Of a stretch of DNA of 64,000 nt, positions 28,899 to 40,600 are shown one piece after another; the first letter of the stretch is position 1; each line of letters begins with the position of its first letter. Below the pieces are notes generated by a model, which did not search any database, was not told the origin of the DNA, and saw nothing but the letters and a program-made list of their open reading frames with translations. The DNA lies in contig VUYV01000080.1 in NCBI GenBank assembly GCA_008711295.1, positions 2,102,679-2,166,678 of the forward strand, read 5' to 3'. The DNA is from Anarhynchus alexandrinus (taxonomy: Eukaryota > Chordata > Aves > Charadriiformes > Charadriidae). The position numbers and the translations under genes are program-made.

Positions 28899-31800
28899 GG
28901 GCGTCCACGGTGATGGAGAGGAGACAGCTGGGATTGCAGCTCACCCACACGGTCCTGGGCCCTGGATGTGCTGGAAAACACACTGCACTGGGGTGCAGCG
29001 CATGGGCTGGTGCAGGTGGGATTGCTGCAGAGCTCTGGTTTGGGTCACGTTTGGGCTCAGCCAGCAGACAGTGCTACCAAATGCTGGCATCCTCCTCCGA
29101 AGGGTGGGACATCTGGCCAGCTCAGAGGAGTTGCTCTGCTCAGCAGCTCAGATGATTTGCTCTCCCAGATGCTCTGCTGGAGAGGAGACAACCCATGGGT
29201 GGGGAGGAGGGCAAAAGGGATGGGCTGTGGTGGGAGCAGTGAGGGAGCTGCAAGGGGTGAGCTCGGAGAGGTACTCCGACTTTTGCAGGACCAGAGAAGG
29301 GAAAGGCTGCTGGGTGCTGCCGGACCCGGAGCACGCTGGACCGCAAAAGGCCATCGTAGTGCGGCGAGAGGAGTGGAGAGGCTGCCTGCAGCCCCAGGGG
29401 ATGCTGCTGAGGGTGGGGGGAGAATACCCTGGGTGCCCACAGCCCCCCAGCTGCCCGCGGGATGCTCTGGGATGGGGCAAGTGTCCTCCTGCTCCCTGGA
29501 AGGGGACTCGGTCATGCCAGACCAGGATGGCTCTCTGACCAGCAGTTTCTCCCGCCTCTTTGCTGTTTGAGAAGAGGTTTATCTCTACAAAAGTAAGCAG
29601 CCACCCTTGCCTATCTGGAGAACTAAAAATAGAAGGTCTGTTCCCAAAACTATTATTTTAAACCATTGTGTGTTTAGGCAAACAAAGTGGGTATCTGTTT
29701 CTGCCTTTTGGGTTCAAGTACACCCAAGCTATCTTCTCCAGCTATTTTTATTCTCCGCAGCCAGGAGGGGCTGGCACATCTCTGTTGTGAGATACCACTG
29801 GCACCCATTCACATGGATGTGTGGCTGGGAAGTTGAGGAAATTGCTGGCTAAGAACATCCCCACGACACAACTGAGAACCAGTGCCACTGGCACAGTTTC
29901 CCCTTTCCCTTGTATATCTGTAAGCCCTTGCTTGGGCTTTGGTGTCTGCTTTTCAGGCACTCAAACTTCTGTAAAATAAATTAAAAAATCCTTTTTCCTC
30001 TTTCTGGTGAGGAGGGGATTTGCAAGCCCTGCACCTGGGGGGGCAGGTAAAAGTGGCAGGAGGTGGCAGCACATGCGTTCCTTGCACTGCGGGCCAGTGG
30101 GACGAGAGCGGCTTCGGTTGAATTCACCTTCCCCAGTAAGTGTCTCCAAGTGGGTTTGTTTAAATGTGGGTTGCACCAGTTTGGGGGGAGCAGAGCTGAT
30201 GCTGAGGGGTACGATGCCTGTGTGTGAAGTTCCAGAGACCAGCTAAAGATCAGCCCCAGCTCACTGGTGCCGGGGTCCAGCTCGCTGTTGCAGATGCTGA
30301 GACCACCAGCGAGTACTGCTGAGCACCAGTGACCCCACACGTCCCTGCCGTGGCTCCAGCCCCACGCTCTCTGCCCCCTTCTGCCCTCCACCCACCTCCC
30401 CTCTGCATTGAAAGAAGGGACTCACCAGCCCCAGGAGAGGCGCCGGGGAGAGGAGAAAGGGCTGAGCTGGGCCCTGCTGCCTGCCAGGAGAAGAACCTGC
30501 CCTCCTCCGGCACGGACACAAACCGTCCTCCCCATGGGAACGGCAGGTTCGGACGCGTCCCTCACACCAGAGTCAGCCTTTCCCGGAGCCGGTTGCCGGC
30601 CCCGTGGGCATTGCCTCAAAGCTACAGTGGAGAGATGCAGTTTCCTCCAGCCCCGTTCCCTCGCACAGGTCTTTACAAAGGTCACTTCTCCCGCAGGGAT
30701 ACCTGAATCCTGGGCACAGGGAATGGGCTCGGATAGAACATTTCTTTGATATAAGTGAGTACAACTATGCACGGCCCTGAATTTGTCCCAAAGGCAATGT
30801 CTGGTCTTGGCAAGAGGGAGGCTCCTTAGCCTTGGGCAGTTCGCTGCCTGCCTGCCGCCTCGTGCCCTGCCCTCCCAGTGTATTGTCCTTCAGGGATCTT
30901 CAGCCGTCCGGCTCTCTGAGCTGCCTGTGCTGGGACTGGTCCCCAAAGGGACTGTTAGGAGAAGTAATTTTTCAAGGGAGTGAGAATGGGGAATGGCAGC
31001 AAACCCTCTGTTAGAAACCTCTGATGGGGACAGCATCCCTGGAAACAGGGGTCTGACCCTGACTGTTCCCCTTCCACCTCCACCTGGCTGCCCATGGGAG
31101 AGGGAGCCTTGACCATGATGTTTCAGCCCGCTCAGGGAGCCAGTCCTGCCTGCTCAGAGAGATGGCCGGGGCTGTGTCCAGCCCTCCTGCCCGGCACTGG
31201 GACCCCATGGGGAGGGAGCCAGGGGCCCTGGGCTGTAAGCTCTTCAATGGGGACAACGCCGGGACACTTCTCCTGTGTCTGTATGAGGTTCTCCTACCTG
31301 GGTGCACGTTTTTGGCTGGGGTGCACCTAGCCATGAGCCTCTGTGTCTCGCTGTGCAGAGGTGGCTCACATGAGCTTCTCTGCAGAGAGGGGCAATGTGG
31401 GGAAGGCTCAGCCTGAGCTCTAAAATGTGGCTGCTGAAGCTTTTCCCTGCAGGGAGCAGCAGAGATGTGGGCTGGCACCCATGGGTGTCCTGTCTCTCTC
31501 AGAGGAGGCCACGCAGCGGCTGGAGCAAGGCAAAGCGCTGAGCACCAGCGCTGCACAGCATCCCCTATCACTCCTGCCACATTGCTCTGTGACCTCCTGG
31601 GCCATGGGCTGCCAGATGTGACCTTGCCACCAAGCAGGACAGACAAGTAATTCCCCTCTGTAGTCTTCTGCAGAGAGGGGGGACCTTGTGGTCCCTGCTG
31701 CGGGAGCCCAGCTGCATGATCGCCTTCATCTATCAGCCCAGTGTCCCTGGAGGATGTCCCCCCCGCCAGCATGAAGGCTGCAACAACGTCACCGGGGATG

Positions 31801-34800
31801 GGAGAGGCTGGGCAGCAGCAGGCTCCTGCTGTGACAGCCTCTCGTCCCCAGCAAGGACAGACGGCCAGCTGCTGGGGCCGGTTCCTGGTGCTCTGAACTG
31901 GGGCAGCACTCACTTTTCAGCTCTGAAACAGATCTCGAAACCAGGCGCTTTGGCAAACAGGAGGTGTCAGCACAGCCTCGCCTGCTCCCTGGGTTTGCCA
32001 ACCAGGTAGCCCAGCGCTGCAGGTTGCCTCCTGCGGACTGACAAGGGACACCTCCACCAAAGCAGGGCAGGGATTCGCATTGTTTTGGCTGCAGGTGCAC
32101 AGCAAGGAGAAGAGCCCTCTCCTTTAGCACAGAAGTGACTTTGCAGGCTGAAGCTGCACAGGTGAGATCAGGAAGGGGAAATGTACCGAGCTCCGGCTCC
32201 CGTCAGCAGACCTTGGCCACGGCCAGGGGTGGTGACATGACACCATTTAACCTCCTCGCTCGCTCGCCTGCCTGGGTTTATCGCACAGCCAGAGACAAAG
32301 ACGGAGAGCTACCCATGCCTGGTAACACAGCCCAGTCTGGGAAAGCGACTGCACCACCGCTGGCTGACACACTTTCTACGGCACGAATCCCGCAGTAATG
32401 GTATCTGTGAGCAAAACCCTGCTTATGCGCTCACTTAAGCAGAATCCGTAAGGCTGTTTGTAACAGTGCCATCTGTGACCTCCGCAGCATCGCGCCATTA
32501 ATAGCAGGGCTTGGTCTGGGTCAAACAAAAGCAGGGCAGGCTTAATAGGAGAGGAAATTAGGTGGATGTGCTTGGCTGGCCTCATCCCCGCATGTTCCTA
32601 CTGTAATTATAGCCTTGTGCAGCTCAGCTCTCTTATTCAGCGATCTCGCTGCCGGGACTGCATTTCTCATGACCAAGGTGTAAAAGCCACACGTGGATAC
32701 ATTTTGGCCCCGAGCAAACTTGCAGCAGCACAAAGGGACCGGTGGCAGGGAACCTCCGCTCGTCGCTGCTGGCGGATGGACTTGTGGCCTGGGATGTGGC
32801 AGGGAAGGGAGGGACGGGTTGGGCTGGAGGGACAAGACTGGGACCCCCATCTGCAGAGAAAGCTGGAGATACCTGATTATGGGTTTGGTCCATCCAGCAC
32901 AGCCAAGTGCAGATGGGGTTGGTAGGGTAGNNNNNNNNNNNNNNNGGAGGATGCTTCAGAGGCCATGGGGTGGCACGCAGTGACAGTGGGGTGGACCTTC
33001 CCAGCATCCGCCCTCTGGGCCTATCTGCTCCAGCTCTCTGCTCTTATGCTCAGGCTGAAAATGAAGAAGACATCCTGTTTTCCTGACCTATGGAGAAAGG
33101 GCAGCCCTGGAGGTCATTCCTCCGCCTGGATGGGATAAAAGGCCTTTCCCGCTGTGGTCAGGTTAAGCAGAGGTGCAGCCGCGCTTGGCCTGGGCTCTGT
33201 AGCGTGCAAAGGCAGCACACTCACTGCTGATGGTGGCTGAAGTGAGATGGGAACCAGAGAGGTGCCCAGGACAGATAAACACACCCCCCTCAAGTTGTCC
33301 CCTCTTGCAAGGAGGGCTCCCCCCTCACACTCCCGCTCTCTGGGGGAGCAGGTGCTGCAGTTCTTGGTGTGACCCTGTGAAAGCCTCTCCCGGCGGCCTT
33401 AATCACATTCCTCTGGAGCAGGGACACATCTGGTACAAACATGATCCTGTCCCCAAGGAGCCAGGGCTAATTCCTGCTGCAGAGCCTCAGAGCAGCCCCG
33501 GGCAAGGAGAGCTTTGGCACGGCTTTGATCGCCACCGTCCTCATCCTTGCAGGGACGGGGCTGGCTCCCGAGCAGCGGGGCAGGAGGGGAGGTCCACAGC
33601 TTCATGCTGAGTTGGGGCAGTCCAAGCCTGAGCTGGCCTGGCCGGACCCTGCCCTGGTCTGAGCTGTGGCCGGGCTCCCCGCAGGCTAGGGATGGGAGAA
33701 GGGAGGAACTGCCCTTTATTTAACCCAATTTCAAGCAATTGTGAAACTGGAGTGGGGAGTGGGGCCAGGGCTTGCGGGGACAGTGTGTGCCCGGCTGTTT
33801 GTCCCCTTCCCTTCGCATATGTGCAGTCTGTGGCAGGAGAGCGCCTCAGTGTCTGGTGCTCTGCCAGGGTCAGGCCACTCCTGCAACAGGGACACGCTTG
33901 ATTTTTGGTTGCTGCATCTCAGTAGTTCTCTGCCTTTTTGAGAACCCTCTCCTGGCTGCCCTGTGCTTTGGGCAAGGGGGGGATTTGGTGGCCTTGGCAA
34001 AGCAGCAGGGCCTGCCAGCGGGGGCTGTGATGGTGGTGACGCACAGCAGTGCCCGGGTGCCCTCCTCCTGCATCCGCGCCTCCCTGTGCCCCTGGCTGGG
34101 TCCGAGGTATCCTGCCTCTGCTGCCAGCTGTCCCGAGTGACATCATCCCAGGGATGATGGCGGAGGAGATCCGTTCCCCACCCTACGAGCACAGCTCCAA
34201 CGAGCCATTGGGGAGGTGGCACCCGCGGCTGAGGTGTCACAGCTCATTCCCTCGCAGGTGATGGGAGAGCAAGCCTGGCAGATGCTCATCGCCCACGGCG
34301 GGGGCACGTTGGCCTGCCCGCCTCCCAGCCGTGTGCCAGACCCGTGGCAGAGGAGGAAATCAGGATATTGTCTGGTGTCCAGGAGGAATTCCTGCCTCGG
34401 CTTGTTCCTGCCAGTCCTCTGCCGACCTTCCCTCGGTGTGGAAAGCCCAGCAGGAAGCTGACTCACTGTCTGCTGCCGCCACGGCTGGGTGCGGGGCTCT
34501 GCTGCCTGCAGCACTGGAGGGCTGCTTCTTTCACGGATGCAGGAATAGCTCATCACCCAGACCCCCCCCCCCCGCATTCGCCTGCCCTGGCTCTCCTCTG
34601 ACAGAGCCTGGCTCTCTGCTGACAAGCAGAGGACAACAGCCGTGGCACCCTGGTTTCTGTGCCATCTGCAGCTGGGCTGGCAGGAGGGCTGGGAGCTGGT
34701 CGGGTTGAACGCGCTGTCGAACACGCGAGCGGTGCTGCTGCTCCAGGCTCGGGACAGGAGGCAGCCCCGAGGCGGGGAGGGGGGCTGATGGGCTAGAGAG

Positions 34801-37050
34801 GGGTCCCCAGGCTTGTCCTGGGCAGTGGGGTCTGTGCCAGCTCTCGTTGTCTGCTTTGTGTTCATCGCATCGCTGATGTGGCAGCCAGCCCTGGAGCTGC
34901 TGGGGGGCAGAAGCGAGGTGCCAGACACGTGGTGGTGGCAGTGTCCGGGCAGCCAGCGATGGCAAGTTAGCACTTGCCTGCTTATCAAAGCTCTGCAAAG
35001 AAGCAGATCGTGGTAGCCACCCCTTCCCGGCGAGCAGCACCTAAAGAGATTTAGGAGACAGTTCAGACATCCTCAGTTCCAGCTGGGCTGTATGGACGTA
35101 GGACTAATGATTTAATCCTGTAACAGGAAGGAGCAAATATCAGGCATAAGTTTCTTATCAAGATTCTTGCCACTTTTCCTACCAGGCAGATGGAGCACAG
35201 GGCTGACAGCATCACTCACTGCTGCTGTGTTTGGGGAATCCAATGTTTATTGCCTGGGTAGTTTGGAAAGCTACTTTGTTTTGAGGACCGGATCAAGCCA
35301 CCTTCTTCTTCCCTCCTAGATGGTGTCACTTGACAGTAGTGTTAATACTAAAAACCTTGTCTTTTGAAAGGTTGGTTCCTTGCCTCGCCCTGGGCTTCCC
35401 AAACCCCATTAGCCCCCCAGCTCAGAGCTGCAGGGAGATCTGCCAGGCTGGAGCAGCAACTGCTCCCTTGCAGCCCAGTGGTACATGGGCTGCACTGCTG
35501 TCACTGTACTGAAAACTGCAGCAGTTACCAGCTAAGAATTTTTTTCCACATTGTGTGTGGAAACACAGCCTCACAGCACTCTCTGGGAGCTGATGAATAG
35601 GAAAGGGAAAAGGAGCTCACAAGGACTCTGGCCTGGGAAACAGGGGTAAGGCCCAGAGCTTACAATGAGCGCATTTGGGTTGCTTGGCGTGTTTGCTACT
35701 AGCTTGACACTTCATTGTAGGATCTCCCTCGACATGCAGCTGTGAGGGTCATGCCTTGATGGGCAACCCAGCCCTGGGTGACAAGAACCATGGCCAAAGT
35801 TTCTTCACTAAAGAAGTCTGGGAGGGGACACCTGGTGCTAAAGGTGCCTGCTGGTGGAGACCCTTGGCAGGCAGGCAGAAGAGGTAAAGGAGAGGTACGC
35901 TCCTCAACTTTCGCATGGCTGTGAGGAGCTCCGCAGCTCCCTGGTGACCATCCAAAAGGGTGAAGCTGGACAGCCAAAATGGTCTGCAGAAGCAGCAATA
36001 GCGGAGGAGGAACTGTCCTCCCGCAGGGAGAAAGCTGGCTGTGGCAGAAACAGACTGATGACAAATGCGTGGCTGCGGAGGGGACTGTCAAGGACACATT
36101 GCTGTTGAGTTGATCTAATCCCCTTCGCTAACAGGATAATTGGCCTTGTGGATAGAAGTATTAGATGGGAGATAAGGACTGTAGTTAGGCTTCTGGCGCC
36201 GTCTTGCATGATGTTTTCATAAGACGGGGAAAGTGGTGTAGATTAAGCTAATCTAGCGCAAGTACAAAAGAGGTTGGAGAGTCATGCCCAGGGTAGCTCT
36301 CAGTGACTTGATATCAACATGGAAGGACACATAACAGTGACACATATTAGGAAACTTTACCAAAAGGTCCAGACAGTGAAGGTGGAAGAGGCTGGTGGGG
36401 GTGGTCATCACAGGCATCTGTTGCAGTGGCCTAAGTATGACTCTGTCTTGTTGCAGAGGTCGGACAAGATACTGCCACCTCTCTCAAAACCATGTCTGTT
36501 TTAAGTAGTTCAAAAAGCAGCTTATTCACCATAAAAAAAAAAAATCCCAATCCCCAAAACTTCCCTCTCCCTTCATTTGATCTCCTTCTTTCAGAATAAA
36601 GAAACGATTTCTTACTGCTGCAAGGAAGGTGTAGGTACGGTGTAGGTACTCGTGGACTGTGATCTGGCCACACCTTTTTGACAAACTTCACCCAGCCTGT
36701 TGCTCTACATCAGCTGTTCCAGATCCGAGAGATACAACTTCGAAGTGCTGTCAGGATTCCCGTTAACAGTCTCTCTCATGGCACCACGCCACGCTGCCTT
36801 GCTGAAGGGACCCCGAACCCAACACGTTTGCTCTTCCAGAAGACACCAGTTGCCCTTCCAAACCCCACGCTTGGCTGCCGTGGCTGTATACAGAGGCGGT
36901 CCCTCCTCCCCGCTGCGTGTCCGTGGGTGGCACAGGCCACAGGGGCTCTGCCGGCGCCTCCCGCACCCCAAACCCTTTCCCTCATCCCAAACCCTTTCCC
37001 GCATCCCCCTTCTGGAGATGCTGGCTCCTCCCCAGCCGGCGTGACCAGCT
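28899..37050. other. Intergenic region between divergent genes
   Basis: About 8.1 kb between the start of the minus-strand coiled-coil gene and the CpG island of the myosin gene. No exon chain with consistent phase or family match was found on either strand. It holds a 15-N gap, a C-run near 34561-34574 and a TATA-like GGGATAAAAGGCC at about 33133. Open frames up to about 300 codons occur on both strands, as expected in GC-rich DNA. Confidence 0.55.
32931..32945. other. Assembly gap (15 N)
   Basis: Fifteen undetermined bases. The open frames reading across it are artefacts. Confidence 0.99.
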
Positions 37051-37650
37051 CCCCGGCTCCTCAACGCCCAAGCCCCGCCGCAGCCGCCGCGGCCGCGCTT
37101 CCCCGCGCCCCGGGGCGGAGCGGAGCGGGGCGGAGCGGGGCGGCCCGACCGCTCCCCGCTGCCGGCGAGGCGGAGCCAGCGAGGCGCGGGGCCGGTGAGT
37201 CGTGCCCACCCGGCCCCGGGGATGCGGCGCTGAGAGCCGGCCGGCAGCGCTCCGTGCGGGGCCAGACCGCCGATGGACGCCGCTCTCCGCCAGGTGGGCA
37301 GCGGCGGGGACCGGGGTGGAGGCGGGGGGGCGGCGGAGGGGCTGTTCGCCCGCCTGCTGGCCCCTACCCCGGGGGAAGCGGGCGGAGAAGCCGGCCGGTA
37401 GGGTCAGGTCCCGGGGTGGGATGAGCATCGGGGTGCCGTGCCCAAGCTCGGGGCCGGCGGGCGCTGCCCCGGGCCGGGTGCGCCCCGGGAGCGGGGGGAT
37501 GCTGCGCTCCCCGCGGGGCTCGCCGCGCTCCCCGCCGCCCCCTCGGCAGGGCAGTCCCGGTTGAGCTTTTTCTTGAGCGCTGAGAGGCGACCGGGGTTTG
37601 TCCCCGAGCGCTCCCCAGGCCCAGCCGCGGCCCCGGGCGGCCCTTGTGAA
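37050..37650 (+). promoter_or_regulatory. CpG-island promoter of the MYO10-like gene
   Basis: Dense CpG dinucleotides, with tandem GC boxes (GGGGCGGAGC-type, about 37110-37145) just upstream of the first coding exon. No TATA box. A strong donor sequence G/gtgagt at 37195 could end an alternative noncoding first exon. A three-codon uORF (ATG 37222 to TGA 37231-37233) precedes the main start. Confidence 0.8.
37273..37293 (+). CDS. MYO10L: MYO10-like exon 1 (MDAALRQ)
   Basis: ATG GAC GCC GCT CTC CGC CAG, then gtgggc. Seven codons, phase 0, as in MYO10 (MDNFFTE). It joins GARVWLRE of exon 2. Position in a CpG island and the exact length match support it although it is tiny. Confidence 0.85.
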
Positions 37651-40600
37651 GGAGCTGAAGGGGTTACGGGAGCCAAAGCCCGAGTGATGCGCGGTTCCAG
37701 CGATTCAGGCGGAGGGCTGCTTGCAGGAGGAGAGAGGATTTGTCGCATGATAGTCATGGCTGCCCAGGGACGGCTCGCATGCTGCTTTAATCCCTTGGAG
37801 CGACTTAAGGGTCCGGAGCCTGCTCCTGCCTGTGTGTGCGTGTCACGGCTCGGCTCGCCACGCGTGGCACCGGGCCAGGGCCTGGCCGGTGAGGAACCGG
37901 GAAACGTGCGACGGGGAGGGAGCCTCTGCCTCAGCCCGCTGCCTTCTCCGTGCCTCTGCCCAGTCACCTTCACGCCGGCGGGCAGAGCGGGCTCCTCCGG
38001 AGCCGGGCTCGTTCGTACCTGTTAGATGTGGGGTCTGGTCCCATGTGTGCCTGCGGTGCCCTCTCCTTGGGGGTTTATCCCGCTGCCCGGGGAGGGGGAA
38101 AGTGATGTACATCCTTAACGCACGTGGTCCAGTGCCATGCACATCTCGGACACCCCCAAAATTCTCTCTGTCTCCTTCCTTGCCCTGAGCACACACAGGT
38201 TTCCAGCCCAGCCTGGGGCTGCCCTTGGTTGTGAGGGGCAGGTGGGTGCAAGGCTGGGGCAGCCCTTGCTGACCCCATGGCTGACAGCGGATGCCCACGG
38301 CAGCGGGCATGGCAGGCACTGTGAGGTGACGGGGCCATCCTGAGATCTGCGGCTGAGCTCTGAAAGCCTCCTGGTTGGGGCCAGGGGCTTCAGACACCCC
38401 CCCTCCTCCCAACCCCCCAGTTGATTTCCAGGCCATTAAACCCAGTGTCTGGCCCTTGCCGTGTCCTGGGTGCGGCGGGGGAACTGGCAGCCCCCTCGGA
38501 GCAGCCCGTTGTCGGTGGGCTGGAGCAGCGGATGGGCTCGGGCCTGCCCCCTCCCCGGTGAAGCGCTTTCTTTATCAGAACAGATGTTTTCCCAGATCTG
38601 GCCCCAGCGAGGAAGGAGTGGCTGCCCCGGGGGCTGTGCGGCTGGGGCTGCCCCACGGCATGCACAGCACATCGCCCAGGATCATTTCAGCCATTAACTG
38701 ATTAACCTGCTGCTCCTGGAAGCCTGGGCCGCCTGTATCTAATCAGATGGAGGCCAGCGTTTCCCAAAGGGCCATTTCACCAGAGCCTTTATGCCCACCC
38801 CTCTGTCACGAGGAAACTCGTGGCTTCTTGCAACAGGAGTAGCCACCGAGGAGCCTGAAGCCCCTGATGGGAATGGGAGGCTGGAGAGGGGATGCCCAGA
38901 GGTGCGTGTCTCAGCAAGCGGCACCCAGCAGAGAGCTGCCTGCTTTGTCCAGCTCCACTTGTCCGGGCGTGATTCCGCTGTCGTACGGAGAAACGAGGAT
39001 TTCCAGGGAAAGGCTGAGGGGCAGCCCTGAAGCCAGGGACTCTCTAGGAGTCTTAAACCTCTTGTAAATCACGGGCTTAAAACCTAGTGAAGCGAGGTGG
39101 CCAAGGCTGGAGGGACGAGGAGAGAGTGCGTGGGAAAGCATCAAGCTTTGCTTTGCAGGAAAGGCAGTAGGGGTGGGAGGGGGGACGACGTGGCTTCCCT
39201 GGAGCGGGAATGTTTGGCATTTGCTGCACCCCAGCCACTCTTCCTCCTTCTCCATGGGGGGTTCTTGGTGGGAGGGAAACGCCTGAGCAGAAGGGAGTTG
39301 CTCCAGTTCTTTCTGCTGCAGCAGAAGCCAAGCTTGTCCCAGGGGATACATGTCTTCCCTTACAATGAATAGCTTAAACCCCAGCTTGTTGTTGGTCTTG
39401 CCTTAGCAGGCTCCCATGCTGTGCTTGCAGCATTTAGGTACTACACTCAGCAATGTGGTCAGTGTCTGGGGTTAGGTGGGGATGCTGTGGGTCTTCCCAG
39501 CTTCCCTGGTTCCTTCCTTGCAGGCAGGAGACCAAAGGAGTTCCTATTCTTTGAAGTTTATCTATGATAAGTGGCTTAGTGATGGGTTCAACCAACTTAC
39601 CGTTCTGGCTCTGCCAAGGAGGGAATGGTTTTGGCCGGTTGTGTCTGCTTGACACGGCTGAAGAGCTTCCCATGTGCCGTGCCCTCCTCTGACTGCTGAC
39701 CCCGGGGACGGAGAGCTGGCGGGGCACGTGCTGCCGCCGCTCTTCCCCTGCAGCATCCCAAGCGGGCCAGATTATAAAGCCTGTATCCTCAGCAAGTGGT
39801 AAAGCACAAGGATGTGTGCCTCTGCCATCTGAGGTCTGGTGTGCGGCGTGGCTCAGAAATATGACAGATGACGCCTTTGCTCCAGCCGGGCATGAGCAGA
39901 GGAGCCGAGACGGTGTGTGCGCTCTGCCGTCTCCTTTCTTGGCTGCTGCAGCGAGTCCTGTGCCCAGACAGGGAAGGAGGGGCCCTGGAGGCCAGGGCTG
40001 TGGCACTGTGACGGATGATCGTTTCCCTGCGTGTCTGGAGTGTGGGCAGGATGTGGGGGTGACACAGAGGATGTGACTCTCTCTCCAATTCCCCCAAGGA
40101 GCAGGAATGTCATGGCCAGGGTTAAAGGAGACGCTTCTCCCATCCCGTCCCGCTCTGCTCTCCAGTTGGAATGACCAGCCGGCACGGCCCCACGGGCAGC
40201 CTGCACTGAGCAGCAGCATCCAGTGGAGTCACAGATGCTGTTCCCCTGTTCATGTGCCACAGGCCTAGAAATGCTGGCATTTTAAGTGTTAAACAGTTTT
40301 TATCGTTGCTTTTTTGGTGAAGTGCAATGCTTTTCATCTATGTTGTAAAATAAATCCCCCAAAGTCCTTAAGCTTTCTGACATTGAGAGGGAAAAGCAGG
40401 GTGGATCCTGTGCTCACATCCTGTGTGGCTATGGTGGTCTGAGCTGTCCTCCCTATAGCTGGCCTGGTCTTCACTTACTGTCCCCCATCCTCTCCTGGCT
40501 GCAGCCCATTTCTTCTTTGTGGCCTCGGACATCTGCCATGGAAGTGGGGAGCGGAGCCACCTCCCCCGGGGACACATGCAGGCCAGCAGAGAGCCTCAGG

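Noticed and set aside
32633..33007. Open frames crossing the N gap
   Set aside because: They contain undetermined residues and have no family match.
33230..33610. 126-codon plus-strand frame downstream of the TATA-like element
   Set aside because: No recognisable domain; Pro/Gly-rich composition typical of noncoding GC-rich DNA.
36678..37424. 248-codon frame through the CpG island
   Set aside because: Low-complexity Gly/Ala/Arg/Pro translation of GC-rich promoter DNA; the true start is the seven-codon exon at 37273.
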